Origin: Mesoflavibacter sp.
GTDB lineage: Bacteria > Pseudomonadota > Alphaproteobacteria > UBA8366 > Aestuariispiraceae
Direction of reading: 5' to 3'
DNA length: 64,000 bases
Assembly (NCBI GenBank): GCA_017792345.1
Contig: CP051228.1
Coordinates: 3,192,148-3,256,147 of the forward strand
Positions 17,849-26,642 of this stretch are shown in pieces. The position numbers and the translations under genes were made by a program. The notes under the pieces were generated by a model. It did no database searches, was not told the DNA's origin, and saw nothing but the letters and a program-made list of their open reading frames with translations. Every line of letters starts with the position of its first letter. Position 1 is the stretch's first letter.

Positions 17849-18964
17849 TTACCAGCCGTTGCAGCGGCTCCAGACCGCGTCCGGGGCGCCGTCTTCCAGC
17901 ACGGTGTATTCGGGATAGGCCGCCGCCGTCATGCAGGCGTGATTGGGCAGGACGCGGACCAGACTGCCGACCGGCAGCCGGTCGAACAGGGCCGGGTCCG
18001 GCAGGACGACATGGCCGTGTTCCTGACTGACGGAGGTCACGAAGACGCCGGGGATCGGGAATCCAGCCGCGTCGCAAACTTCGCCGTATCCGACTTCGGG
18101 GCGGAAGGCGTTGGCGCCCCGGTCCTTGGACAGGGCAAGTCCACCGGCGTCGATCAGGACCTTCCTGGCCTCGCGATTGTGGCCGATGACAGTGGCCAGT
18201 ACGCTCAACGCCAGTTCCTCGCGCCGGCAGATGCCGCGCGATTGCTGGTCCAGGTCGAAGAAGACGAAGACCCCTGCGCGGTATTCGGTCAGGCCGGTGG
18301 CGTCGCGGCTGAACAGGGCGGTCGGTGTCGACCCGGCGCTCACCGTCCGGATTTCATGCCCGGCGGCGCGCAGCCGGTCGGCGGCTTTCACCACCGCCGC
18401 GCGTTCTTCCTCCGCGATGCGCCGGATCTCGTCGGGATCGGCGACCCCATAGGAATGCCCGGCATGGGTCAGGACGCCCTCGAGCCGTGCCGTCTTCGAC
18501 GTGGCGAGTGCTTTCGCCATGGCCAGCAGGGTTTCGCCTTCCGGCGCGGTGCCGCCACGCCGGTCGCCGCAATCGACCTCGATCAGAAGCTTGAACGCGG
18601 CGCCATTGTCGGCGACAGCCCGGGCCGCGTCCACCGTATCGGCGATGATCTTAAGGTCCACGCCCCGGCCGATCAGCGCCGCCGCGCGGTCCAGCTTGCC
18701 GGGTGCGATCCCCACGGCATAGGTGATGTCGGTGAAGCCGTGATCCGCGAAATACTCGGCCTCCTGCAAGGTGGATACCGTGATGCCGCGCGTCCGGCCC
18801 GCCGTCGCCAATTCGCCCACCGCCGCGGATTTCGCGGTCTTGAGGTGCGGGCGCAGGGCAACGCCCAGCGCATCCACCGCCGCGGCCATGCGCGCGATGT
18901 TGGCTTCAAGGCGCGACCTGTCGAGGATCAGGCGCGGCGTTTCGAGACCGGCCAGTCGGCTCAT
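17849..18964 (-). CDS. DSD1-family PLP enzyme (D-threonine aldolase / D-serine dehydratase-like)
   Basis: 371 residues with an alanine-racemase-type N-terminal barrel. The PLP lysine is Lys42 in RPHLKTAKS. The C-terminal domain keeps the metal-binding LPNHACMTAA motif (His and Cys) of D-serine dehydratase and D-threonine aldolase. SQEHGHVVLP is also family-typical. Members act on D-3-hydroxy amino acids, but the exact substrate cannot be told. The start codon overlaps the stop of the upstream small membrane-protein gene (ATGA), so the two are co-transcribed. Confidence 0.87.
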   Translation of the reverse strand: MSRLAGLETPRLILDRSRLEANIARMAAAVDALGVALRPHLKTAKSAAVGELATAGRTRGITVSTLQEAEYFADHGFTDITYAVGIAPGKLDRAAALIGRGVDLKIIADTVDAARAVADNGAAFKLLIEVDCGDRRGGTAPEGETLLAMAKALATSKTARLEGVLTHAGHSYGVADPDEIRRIAEEERAAVVKAADRLRAAGHEIRTVSAGSTPTALFSRDATGLTEYRAGVFVFFDLDQQSRGICRREELALSVLATVIGHNREARKVLIDAGGLALSKDRGANAFRPEVGYGEVCDAAGFPIPGVFVTSVSQEHGHVVLPDPALFDRLPVGSLVRVLPNHACMTAAAYPEYTVLEDGAPDAVWSRCNGW

Positions 18965-19122
18965 CGCTCCTGAACCAGGCGCCAGACCGCGTGAATGCTG
19001 CCGGGCAGCCAGCCGAACAGGCAGAGGATGATGTTGAGGATGAAGTGAAGCCCCAGTCCGTCCGTCATCAGGACGGAGATCGGCGGCAGGAAGATGGCAA
19101 GAAGAACGCGCAGGATGCTCAT
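18961..19122 (-). CDS. Pmp3/YqaE-family small membrane protein (UPF0057)
   Basis: 53 residues with two hydrophobic helices: an N-terminal one containing VLLAIFLPPISVLMTDGLG and a second with FILNIILCLFGWLPGSIHA, the typical Pmp3/YqaE layout. These peptides sit in the inner membrane and are linked to membrane potential and stress tolerance. The ATG at 19122 has a good Shine-Dalgarno (AGGGGAAA). The stop overlaps the DSD1-family start. Confidence 0.9.
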   Translation of the reverse strand: MSILRVLLAIFLPPISVLMTDGLGLHFILNIILCLFGWLPGSIHAVWRLVQER

Positions 19123-19238
19123 ATCGTTTCCCCTATTTTGCATGTTGGGTGAGACTAGGCGGCTTCGGTGGGGGGCGCCAGTACCGATAAGGTTGAATTC
19201 CGCTTTGCCGCCCCAAGTTTCGAATTATACTCGTTTGC

Positions 19239-19781
19239 ATGTATTCCGTGGATTTCACAGCGCTTGTAGAATTGGCGTCCGGCCGGGAAGCGGTACCGGC
19301 GGACGCCATGAGTGCCAATCCGCCCCGGTCGCTTCCGTTCAATAACGCGTTGGATCTGGCGGAGTTCCAGTCGGTTCATGAAATCGTGACCGGCATGTCC
19401 GACGACGGCGTCGTGGTATGGGACAAGTTCGATATCGCGCCTTTCGCGGCCCTGATGCCTTCCATCGCAACGTTGGACCATATCAAGACGGACGCGGGCG
19501 AGGACGATTACGTCTATCGTTTTGTCGGTCAGAATCTCGAAACCATCGCCAAGCGCAGCCTGCGCAAGACCAGCCTGCGCGAGGTTCTGCACGGCAAGAA
19601 CCGCGACGCCATCCTGCGCGAATATGGCGCCACCTTGACCGGCCGTGTGCCACGCGCCAGCACCGGCAATGTCGATGTCTCGGAACTGGTCTGGGTGCGC
19701 TATCTGCGCTTCCTCTATCCGGTGCGGACAAAGACGGGGGTGGACCGGCTGTTGCTGTTCATGCTGTTCGCCGCCCCTTAG
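19239..19781 (+). CDS. PAS_5-type PAS domain protein
   Basis: 180 residues, soluble, with a PAS-like core at about residues 45-165 (VVVWDKFDIAPFAALMP, then DYVYRFVGQNLE and a WVRYLRFLYPV strand). No output domain is attached. It has the same architecture as the protein at 14-595 but low direct similarity. It converges on the ABC permease gene with no gap between the two stops. A signalling or ligand-sensing role is inferred from the fold only. Confidence 0.75.
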   Translation: MYSVDFTALVELASGREAVPADAMSANPPRSLPFNNALDLAEFQSVHEIVTGMSDDGVVVWDKFDIAPFAALMPSIATLDHIKTDAGEDDYVYRFVGQNLETIAKRSLRKTSLREVLHGKNRDAILREYGATLTGRVPRASTGNVDVSELVWVRYLRFLYPVRTKTGVDRLLLFMLFAAP

Positions 19782-20594
19782 CTATTTGATTCCGGCGCGC
19801 ATGAAGCTTTGTACGAATTGGCGCTGGAACAGCAGGAAGGCGATCAGCAACGGCCCGGAGGTCATCAGCGTCGCCGCCGTGATGATCGACCAGTCGATCC
19901 CCTGATCGACGGCGGAGAAGACCGACAGGCCGACGGTGACGGGCCGTGTTTCCACCGAATTCGTGACGATCAGTGGCCACAGGAAATTGTTCCAATGGTG
20001 GCTGACCGATACCAAGCCATAGGCCAGATAGGTCGGCTTCGCCAGCGGGACATAAACCTTCCACAGCACGGTCAGCGGCCCCGCACCCTCGACCCGCGCG
20101 GCCTCCTCCAATTCCTTGGGCACCGTCTTGAAGGTCTGGCGCAGCAGGAAGATGCCGAAGCCCGATGCGATATAGGGCAGGCCGATCGCCGCGATCGTAT
20201 CGACAAGATCCAGCCGCCGCATGGTGACGTAGTTTTCGACGATCAGAATGTCCGGCATCACCAGAAGCTGCAGCAGCACCAGCGTGAACAGGATCGATTT
20301 CCCCGGAAACGCGTAGCGCGCGAAGGCATAGGCCGCCAGCGTACACAACACGAACTGGCCGATCAGGATGAAGGTGACCAGCATGACGGTGTTGAGGAAA
20401 TACCGCGCGAAAGGCGCCGCGTTCCACGCATTCACGAAGTTCTCGACCGTCAGCGGCGCCAGCAGATCGAAGCGGGTCGCATAGGCGCCGGGATGGAACG
20501 CGGTCCAGATCGCATAGATCAACGGCAGAAACCAGACCAGGGCCAAGACCCAGGCGCCGACGGTGTTCAGGGCTCGGTCGAAGCTATGTGTCAT
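19782..20594 (-). CDS. ugpE: ABC importer permease, UgpE-like
   Basis: 270-residue inner-membrane permease with six hydrophobic helices and the cytoplasmic EAA loop (EEAARVEGAGPLTVLWKVYVPLAKP, here partly quoted) that contacts the ATPase. It belongs to the carbohydrate uptake-1 group that includes UgpE and MalG. It is the last gene of the regulator-ATPase-binding protein-permease-permease order and is separated from the first permease by 190 bases carrying repeat cluster C. The glycerol-3-phosphate specificity is suggested by the set as a whole, not by this protein. Confidence 0.8.
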   Translation of the reverse strand: MTHSFDRALNTVGAWVLALVWFLPLIYAIWTAFHPGAYATRFDLLAPLTVENFVNAWNAAPFARYFLNTVMLVTFILIGQFVLCTLAAYAFARYAFPGKSILFTLVLLQLLVMPDILIVENYVTMRRLDLVDTIAAIGLPYIASGFGIFLLRQTFKTVPKELEEAARVEGAGPLTVLWKVYVPLAKPTYLAYGLVSVSHHWNNFLWPLIVTNSVETRPVTVGLSVFSAVDQGIDWSIITAATLMTSGPLLIAFLLFQRQFVQSFMRAGIK

Positions 20595-20628
20595 GGGTTC
20601 TTTTCCGATGCCTTGGCCGCTTGGGCGT

Positions 20629-20709
20629 GCTCCTGCGAAAGCAGGAGCCTTCGTGCCGTCTGTCGGAATGCTGCCGAGCCATAGAAGACTCCTGCTTTCG
20701 CAGGAGCAC
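20629..20709. repeat. Palindromic repeat cluster C (single pair)
   Basis: Two GCTCCTGC-type hairpins (GCTCCTGCGAAAGCAGGAGC and an ACTCCTGCTTTCGCAGGAGC) 40 bases apart, placed between the two permease genes. The ATTCCCGC-type half of the composite unit is missing here. Confidence 0.8.
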
Positions 20710-20784
20710 CGTGATTGGGCGGCATCGGTGCCTGCGCGAATGGGCGGGGGCCTCGAGGGGGCTTGCTGAAGTCGAAACGCGTTG

Positions 20785-21660
20785 TCATCGGTAATGGACC
20801 CGCCTGTCGACCAGAAAGAACTGGCCGATGGCCAGGATGGATAAAAGGACCAGCAGAACCACGGTCAAGGTCGCGGCATAGGCCGTGTCCCAATATTGGA
20901 ACGCCGTCTCGTAGATGTAGAACAGCAGCAGCGAACTGGCGTTATCCGGGCCGCCTTCGGTCATGACGAAGATATGGTCGACCAGCCGGAAGGAGTTGAT
21001 TACCGCGTTGACCGAGACGAACAGCGTGGTCGGCATCAGCAGGGGGAAGGTCACGCGCCGGAAATAGGTCCAACGTCCGGCCCCTTCGATCGACGCGGCC
21101 TCGCGCAGGCTGGGAGAGATCGCCTGAAGCGCCGCCAGATAAAAGATCATGAAGAAACCGGCTTCCTTCCAGATCGCGACGACGATGACCGACCCCAGAA
21201 CCAGATCGGGATTGCCCAGCCAGTTCACCTCCGCCAAGCCGAACAATCCGCGCACCTGATCGATCAGGCCGAAGCCGGGCGTGTAGAAGAACAGCCAGAT
21301 ATTGGCGACCGCGATCAAGGGCAGGACGGTCGGCGCGAAATAGGCCATGCGCACGAAGCCGCGCCCGCGCAGTTTCCCGTCGACCCACAGCGCCATCATC
21401 AACGCCAGCGCGATGGAGACGGGGATGGTGACCAGCGCATACCAAAGGTTATTGGACAGAACCTGCCAGAAGGTCGAATCCGCCAGCAGGAAGTCGTAAT
21501 TGTCCAGACCGACGAATGTCGACGGCCGCTGCCCGCGCGGGGTCGAGAAGAAACTGTGCCAGACCGTCGTCACCGCCGGGTAGTGCGTGAAAGCGAACAG
21601 CAGAATCAGCGCCGGGGTCAGCAACAGCCAGCCGTGAATCCATTCCCGCCGGGCTAACAT
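20785..21660 (-). CDS. ugpA: ABC importer permease, UgpA-like
   Basis: 291-residue inner-membrane permease with six helices and the EAA loop REAASIEGAGRWTYFRRVTF. The N-terminus RREWIHGWLLLTPALILLF is typical of the MalF/UgpA group of sugar and glycerol-phosphate importers. Although preceded by nearly 600 bases of repeats, it keeps its own strong Shine-Dalgarno (GAGAGGAAG) directly outside the repeat array. Its partner permease follows downstream. Confidence 0.82.
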   Translation of the reverse strand: MLARREWIHGWLLLTPALILLFAFTHYPAVTTVWHSFFSTPRGQRPSTFVGLDNYDFLLADSTFWQVLSNNLWYALVTIPVSIALALMMALWVDGKLRGRGFVRMAYFAPTVLPLIAVANIWLFFYTPGFGLIDQVRGLFGLAEVNWLGNPDLVLGSVIVVAIWKEAGFFMIFYLAALQAISPSLREAASIEGAGRWTYFRRVTFPLLMPTTLFVSVNAVINSFRLVDHIFVMTEGGPDNASSLLLFYIYETAFQYWDTAYAATLTVVLLVLLSILAIGQFFLVDRRVHYR

Positions 21661-21680
21661 GGGTCGCTTCCTCTCCCGTC

Positions 21681-22261
21681 ATTCCCGCGCAGGCGGGAAT
21701 CCAGAGGGACTGGCACGGGCGGTGCCCGATGGCCCTGGACCCCGGCTTTCGCCGGGGTGACGGAGATGCGTGCTCCTGCGAAAGCAGGAGCCTTCGCGGT
21801 GTCCGGCGCGGTGCCGGTTCGTCGAAGACTCCTGCGTTCGTAGGAGTACGAATTATGGTGGCAGGCCGGACTACCCCAATCCCCGTCATTCCCGCGCAGG
21901 CGGGAATCCAGGGGGGCAGGCATGGGCGGTGCCCGAAGGCCCTGGACCCCCGCCTCCGCGGGGGTGACGGACGTGCGTGCTCCTGCGGAAGCAGGAGCCT
22001 TCGCGATGTCCGGCGCGGTGCCGGTTCGTCGAAGACTTCTTCTTTCGCAGGCGTACGGATTATGGTGGCGTGCCGGGCTGTCCCAATTCCCGTCATTCCC
22101 GCGCAGGCGAGAATCCAGGGGGGCAGGTACGGGCGGTGCCCGATGGCCCTGGACCCCGGCTTTCGTCGGGGTGACGGAGATGCGTGCTCCTGCGCAAGCA
22201 GGAGCCTTCGCGGCGCCGGGCTGGGTGCCGGTCCATCGAAGACTCCTGCTTGCGCAGGAGT
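21681..22261. repeat. Palindromic repeat cluster D (three composite units inside an ABC operon)
   Basis: About three tandem composite units combining ATTCCCGC/GCGGGAAT hairpins, degenerate CCCCGGCTTTCGCCGGGGTG-type hairpins and paired GCTCCTGC / ACTCCTGC hairpins. It is the largest repeat block in the window and fills most of the 696 bases between the binding-protein gene and the first permease. Units differ by point changes (for example TCCTGCGTTCGTAGGAG at 21829), so the array is not brand new. Non-coding in all frames. Confidence 0.85.
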
Positions 22262-22356
22262 ACGGATCATATCGAGGATGAAGCATTTCAGTCTCCCGGT
22301 GGAAACACCGGCGGCCGGGGGCTTGGACCCCGCGCCGCCGATGTCTTCCGAACAAC

Positions 22357-23637
22357 TCAGCGATAGGCTTTCAGGATCCGGTCAGCCTGCATCTGAGCCT
22401 CTTTCAGCGCCTGTTCCGGCGTCGACTTGCCGGTGATGGCGGCTTCCAGCGCATCGTTGAAGATCGTCGTGATCCGCTGGTTCTGATAGGTCGACAGTTC
22501 CGCCACCGCGTGTTCCAGCTGATCGCGGGCCACCAGGGCGGCCGGGAAGTCGGCGACGTATTTCTTCATCAGATCGGTTTCCCAGGCGTCCGGACGCGGC
22601 GCGACATAGCCGGTCGCGATGGTCCAGCGGGCGGCCTGTTCCGGGGCCGAGATCCATTTGATGAAGTCCAGCGACGCGGCCTTCTGCTCGTCGGTGGAGT
22701 CCTTGAAGATGTAGAAATTGCCGCCGCCGGTGGGGGCGCCGCGGCGCTGATGGGCCGGCAGCATGGCGACGCCGAAGTCGAACGGCGCGTTATCGCGGAC
22801 ATTGGTCAGGTTGCCCGTCGTGGTCCACATCATCGCGGTCTGGCCTTCGAAGAAGGCTTTCGGCGTGGCGCCCCATTCGATGATGCCCGGCTGCATGACG
22901 CCATGTTCCTTGGACAGGTCGATCATGAAGTCCAGGGCTTCGACGACTTTCGGATCGTCGAAATTGGTCATGTTGCCGTCGCTGTTGGCCAGGATCACGT
23001 CATTCTGGGTCGTGAAACCCTGGAACAGCCAATAGGGGAAGCCGGAGGACGGAATGCGCACGCCCCACTGGGTGACGTTGCCGTTGGCGTCTTTCTTGGT
23101 CAGCTTCTTGCCGAATTCGACCATTTCTTCCCAACTGGCCGGCGGCGTGTTCGGGTCCAGCCCGGCCTCGGCGAAGGCTTCCTTGTTCCAGTACAGGACC
23201 GGGGTCGAGCGCTGGAAGGGGATGCCGTAGGTCTTGCCGCCGGTCTGGCTGTTTTCCATGAAGGACGGATAGAAGGCCTTCAGCCATTCCGTGTCGCCCT
23301 TGCTGACCTCGTCGAAGGAGACGATGGCGTCTTCCTCGATCAGGGTGAACATGTCGACCGACAGGATCACGGCCAGTTGCGGCGGGGTGCCGCCGCGGAC
23401 GGCCGTCAGGGTCTTGGTGACCGTATCCTGATAGCTGCCGGCATAGACGGCATCGATGTTCACGCCCGGATTCGCAGCGGCGTATTCGTTGGTCAGCTCT
23501 TCGATGGTTTCCGCGGCCTTGCCGCCAACGGCGACCGGGAAGAAGAACTGAAGATCGACGGCGGACGCGCCGCCGGCGAGGAAACTGCTGAGCGCGGCGG
23601 CGCCCAGGGTTGCTCCGACTTTCCGTACCAAGGACAT
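22357..23637 (-). CDS. ugpB: ABC importer periplasmic binding protein, UgpB-like
   Basis: 426 residues with an N-terminal signal peptide (about 1-26, ending GGASA). The mature start, with LQFFFPVAVGGKAAETIEELTN, and YAGSYQDTVTK fit the extracellular solute-binding family 1 group around UgpB. It would capture glycerol 3-phosphate, its diesters or a sugar in the periplasm and deliver it to the two permeases. A good Shine-Dalgarno (AAGGGAG) precedes the ATG. It lies 88 bases after the ATPase gene and is followed by repeat cluster D. Confidence 0.82.
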   Translation of the reverse strand: MSLVRKVGATLGAAALSSFLAGGASAVDLQFFFPVAVGGKAAETIEELTNEYAAANPGVNIDAVYAGSYQDTVTKTLTAVRGGTPPQLAVILSVDMFTLIEEDAIVSFDEVSKGDTEWLKAFYPSFMENSQTGGKTYGIPFQRSTPVLYWNKEAFAEAGLDPNTPPASWEEMVEFGKKLTKKDANGNVTQWGVRIPSSGFPYWLFQGFTTQNDVILANSDGNMTNFDDPKVVEALDFMIDLSKEHGVMQPGIIEWGATPKAFFEGQTAMMWTTTGNLTNVRDNAPFDFGVAMLPAHQRRGAPTGGGNFYIFKDSTDEQKAASLDFIKWISAPEQAARWTIATGYVAPRPDAWETDLMKKYVADFPAALVARDQLEHAVAELSTYQNQRITTIFNDALEAAITGKSTPEQALKEAQMQADRILKAYR

Positions 23638-23725
23638 GGCTTTATGCTCCCTTCGTCTTCGGTTACTCGAGGATGTAAGGGGCCGTCCGGGATCGGTGTC
23701 GCAACGTATCCCGGGCGGCCTCGCT

Positions 23726-24859
23726 CTATGACGGACCGTCGACCACGGCCGCGTTCATTCTGTTGATACTCTCCGTCGCCGGTTCGACCGCGCGCCAGGA
23801 CGCCTTGTCCAGACGCGCGCCGCTCAACCCGTCGAACAGATGCACCGCCTCCGTGCTCCAGCGCAGCCGGATCGTCCGCCCTTCGGCGACCTCCTGCCGG
23901 TGCTGTAGGCGGGCGGTCAGGCGCTGGGAACCCAACCGGCAATCGACCAGATTGTCCGCGCCCAGATATTCGATGGCCTCGACCTGGACCGGAACGCCCT
24001 GGTCGGACAGGTGCAGATCCTCCGGCCGGATTCCCAACAGCAAATTGTCCGGCAGAGCGCCCCGCGCCTCGGCCAGGACCGGATCTGCGCCGGGGACACG
24101 CAGCGACTGCCCTGCACGGGACAGGGCGATCAGGTTCATCGGCGGGGTGCCAATAAAGCGGGCGGTGAAGGCCGTCGCGGGCTGATCGTAGATCGCGCCC
24201 GGGGTTCCGGCCTGTTCGATGCGGCCGCCATTCATCACGATGATCCGGTCGGCCATGCTGATCGCTTCGGCCTGATCATGGGTGACATAGACCATGGTCA
24301 GGCCCAGCTTGCGCTGCAGCGCGCGCAGCTCGACCCGCATCTCATGGCGCAGCTTGGCGTCCAGGTTGGACAGCGGCTCGTCCATCAGACAGATCGGCTT
24401 TTCGGCGATGACGGCGCGGCCCAGGGCGACACGCTGTTGCTGTCCGCCGGACAATTGCGCCGGGCGGCGCTCCAGAAGATTGCTCAACCCCAGCAGCGCG
24501 GCGACCCGGTCCAGGCGTTCCTTGCGTTGCGCCGCCGGGACCCGCCGGACCTTCAATCCGAACAGGATATTCTCCGCGACATTCAGATGCGGGAAAAGGG
24601 CATAGGACTGGAACACCATCGCGATCTGGCGTTCGTTGGGCGGGCGCTGGGTCACATCCTGGCCGTCGATCCGGATCGACCCGTCCGTCGCCTGTTCCAG
24701 ACCGGCGATCAGGCGCAGCGTCGTAGATTTGCCGCAGCCGGACGGGCCCAAAAGCACGGTGAATTTTCCGGCTTCGGCCGTGAAGGAAATCCCATCCACC
24801 GCCTGGGTGTCGCCCCAGGACTTGCGCAGCGCGCGGGCTTCGATCTCGACGCCGGTCAT
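23726..24859 (-). CDS. ugpC: ABC importer ATP-binding protein, UgpC/MalK-like
   Basis: About 377 residues from the ATG that overlaps the DeoR stop. The nucleotide-binding domain has Walker A GPSGCGKST, the Q-loop FQSYALFPHLNV, signature LSGGQQQRVALGRA, Walker B MDEPLSNLDAKLR and the switch VTHDQAEA. A C-terminal TOBE/OB regulatory region (about 240-350) is of the MalK/UgpC type. It powers the importer encoded downstream. A longer frame to 24880 would overlap the regulator gene and adds nothing family-like. Confidence 0.9.
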   Translation of the reverse strand: MTGVEIEARALRKSWGDTQAVDGISFTAEAGKFTVLLGPSGCGKSTTLRLIAGLEQATDGSIRIDGQDVTQRPPNERQIAMVFQSYALFPHLNVAENILFGLKVRRVPAAQRKERLDRVAALLGLSNLLERRPAQLSGGQQQRVALGRAVIAEKPICLMDEPLSNLDAKLRHEMRVELRALQRKLGLTMVYVTHDQAEAISMADRIIVMNGGRIEQAGTPGAIYDQPATAFTARFIGTPPMNLIALSRAGQSLRVPGADPVLAEARGALPDNLLLGIRPEDLHLSDQGVPVQVEAIEYLGADNLVDCRLGSQRLTARLQHRQEVAEGRTIRLRWSTEAVHLFDGLSGARLDKASWRAVEPATESINRMNAAVVDGPS

Positions 24860-25638
24860 ACCAGCGCCTCCTCTTCGCACAGGATCAACTGCCCGCCGGC
24901 GGCGGCGATCTTGGCGCGGATCGGCGCGGGCGGCGCGCGGTCGCAGAAGATGACATCGGCATCGGTCAGCCTGCCGCCGCGCACATGGGCCGGGCGGCCG
25001 AACTTGCTGGCGTCCAGAACCAGGAATACCGTGCGGGAATTGCGGCGGATGGCCTCGCGGACCCGGATTTCCTCCTCATGGAAATCCAGCAATTGGCCGT
25101 CCGCGTCGACGCCCCCGACGCCATAGAGCCCGATATCGACCTTGTAGCGGTCGAAAAACTCCTCGACCTCGCGGCCGACCACATCGCGGGCGCCGGTGCG
25201 GACCGGCCCGCCGGGCACATGAATCTCGGCCCCCGGCGCGGCGCAGGCGCCCATCGCGGCCATCAGACTGTTCGTGAAGACCTTGAGATCGCGATGCCGT
25301 TTCAGATGGCGAACCGCGATTTCCGGGGTCGTGCCGATGCTGACGGCCAGGCTGGCCCCGTTCGGAATATAGCGCGCGACCGTCCGGCCGATGCTTTCCT
25401 TGGCGGATTGGTTCAGGATGCGGCGTTCGCCGAAGCCCAGATTGTCCAACGGGACCGGGATTTCGGCCCCGCCATGGCGGCGCTTCAGGATGCCGAACTC
25501 GCTCAACTCGTTGATGTCGCGCCGGATGGTCTGGGTCGTGACGTCGAAATGATCCGCCAGTTCGGTGACGGTCTGGAATCCGCGCTGACGCACCCGTTCG
25601 GCGATTTGCGCCTGCCGCTCCGTAATGGCGTCGAACAT
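24856..25638 (-). CDS. DeoR/GlpR-family transcriptional regulator
   Basis: 260 residues. The N-terminal DeoR helix-turn-helix (about 1-58) contains TVTELADHFDVTTQTIRRDINELSEFGILKRRHGGA. A C-terminal sugar-phosphate sensor domain (about 75-235) follows, with SIGTTPE and GVGGVDADG. It most likely represses the ABC importer it heads, with a phosphorylated compound such as glycerol 3-phosphate as inducer. The start at 25638 begins the conserved domain; the frame extends upstream to 25821 without support. Confidence 0.9.
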   Translation of the reverse strand: MFDAITERQAQIAERVRQRGFQTVTELADHFDVTTQTIRRDINELSEFGILKRRHGGAEIPVPLDNLGFGERRILNQSAKESIGRTVARYIPNGASLAVSIGTTPEIAVRHLKRHRDLKVFTNSLMAAMGACAAPGAEIHVPGGPVRTGARDVVGREVEEFFDRYKVDIGLYGVGGVDADGQLLDFHEEEIRVREAIRRNSRTVFLVLDASKFGRPAHVRGGRLTDADVIFCDRAPPAPIRAKIAAAGGQLILCEEEALV

Positions 25639-25751
25639 CCCCGTCCCCGATCGCGTGAAACCCGATGGCGCCACCTTGCGGTTCGGCCAGTCGATGGGCC
25701 GGATGTACACGCGCCCGGTTTCATCCGCGCAACGATCCCGTGACGGTTTCG

Positions 25752-25775
25752 TTTCAAATGAACATTCGAATGAAA
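25752..25775. promoter_or_regulatory. Candidate DeoR-family operator
   Basis: TTTCA and TGAAA arms (25752-25756 and 25771-25775) flank a perfect palindrome CATTCGAATG (25763-25772), in an AT-rich patch about 115 bases upstream of the DeoR gene. Position and symmetry suggest autoregulation and control of the importer operon; no direct evidence. Confidence 0.4.
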
Positions 25776-25853
25776 ATTTCCCGGAGAGGCATGACGATAC
25801 CTCGCGGCACGCTGATGCCACCTCGGGGTAAGCTCAAAAGGGATGATCTGGTA

Positions 25854-26636
25854 TCAGGCCAGAACGGCTTCGATCCGGCCGATGCCGTCGAATTCCCCGA
25901 CGATCTGGGCGCCCAGGCGGCCTTCGAAGACCGTCGCCACGACGCCGGTGGAAACCCAGTCGCCGGCGCGCAGTCCCTTGCCGCGGCTGTTCAAGGCATT
26001 GGCCAGCCAGTGCAGGACGTTCAGCGGCCCGCCCATGGCGGCGGCCCCGCTGCCGGTGCCCATTTCCTTACCGTCCATGGAAATACGGACCTGGGTCGCG
26101 GCGAGATCGAAATCCCGCCAATCGGCGCGGCCGCGCCCGAAGGTGAAAGCATGATTCGCGCCGCCATCGGCGATCAGCCAATTGGCGTTGACGTCAAAGC
26201 CGCCGGTCATGCGCCGGTCGACAATCTCGATGGCGGGAAACACGGCCGCGACGGCATCGGCGATTTCGGCCGCGTCATAGGCCTGACCGCGTGGCGGCAG
26301 ATCCGCGGCCATGCGGAAGGCGAATTCGACCTCGACAATGTTCATCGACCCGTCCGGCGTCGGAATCCGGTTCGGCGCGGGATAGATCCAGCGGTCGAAC
26401 AGCGGGCCGTAGAAAGGCTCGTCGACCTTCAGCATCGCCTGAACTTCGCGGTTGGTTGCACCGACCTTCCATCCGGCGACCGGCAGGCCCAAGGCCGCGA
26501 TCATCTCGTCCTGCACCTGATAAGCCCGGTCCTGTGTGGAGGGCGCCGGACCGGCCGTGGCGGCCAGTTTCGTGCCGCTGCGGCGGGCTTCGGCCAAGGC
26601 GGCGCCGGTAGAGGCGGGGTCGATCGAAGGCGTCAT
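25854..26636 (-). CDS. 2-keto-4-pentenoate hydratase-like protein (FAH family)
   Basis: 260 residues of the MhpD/hydratase branch of the fumarylacetoacetate hydrolase family. Landmarks are VAGWKVGATNREVQAML, the metal-binding acidic stretch VEVEFAFRMA, and a later WLIADGGANHAF and WLANALNSRGKGL. Members hydrate 2-oxo-pent-4-enoates in aromatic meta-cleavage pathways or decarboxylate related acids. No ring-cleavage genes are nearby, so the real substrate may differ. It lies 6 bases after the cupin gene and ends the three-gene operon starting with the aminotransferase. Confidence 0.8.
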   Translation of the reverse strand: MTPSIDPASTGAALAEARRSGTKLAATAGPAPSTQDRAYQVQDEMIAALGLPVAGWKVGATNREVQAMLKVDEPFYGPLFDRWIYPAPNRIPTPDGSMNIVEVEFAFRMAADLPPRGQAYDAAEIADAVAAVFPAIEIVDRRMTGGFDVNANWLIADGGANHAFTFGRGRADWRDFDLAATQVRISMDGKEMGTGSGAAAMGGPLNVLHWLANALNSRGKGLRAGDWVSTGVVATVFEGRLGAQIVGEFDGIGRIEAVLA

Positions 26637-26642
26637 GGCGCG

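Noticed and set aside
14989-18964. Beta-hydroxyaspartate cycle cluster (BhcA plus the DSD1-family enzyme as BhcC)
   Set aside because: The DSD1-family gene is in a different transcription unit, its N-terminus does not look like BhcC, and no BhcB or BhcD candidate is present.
10330-22261. Repeat clusters as CRISPR arrays
   Set aside because: The repeats are short hairpins with conserved sequence between them rather than unique equal-length spacers, and no cas gene is present.
21654-22436. Several 200-plus-residue frames on both strands
   Set aside because: They read through the palindromic array of cluster D; the peptides (RHSRAGGNPG, LRKQEPS, FRRRESR) are well-known false products of such repeats.
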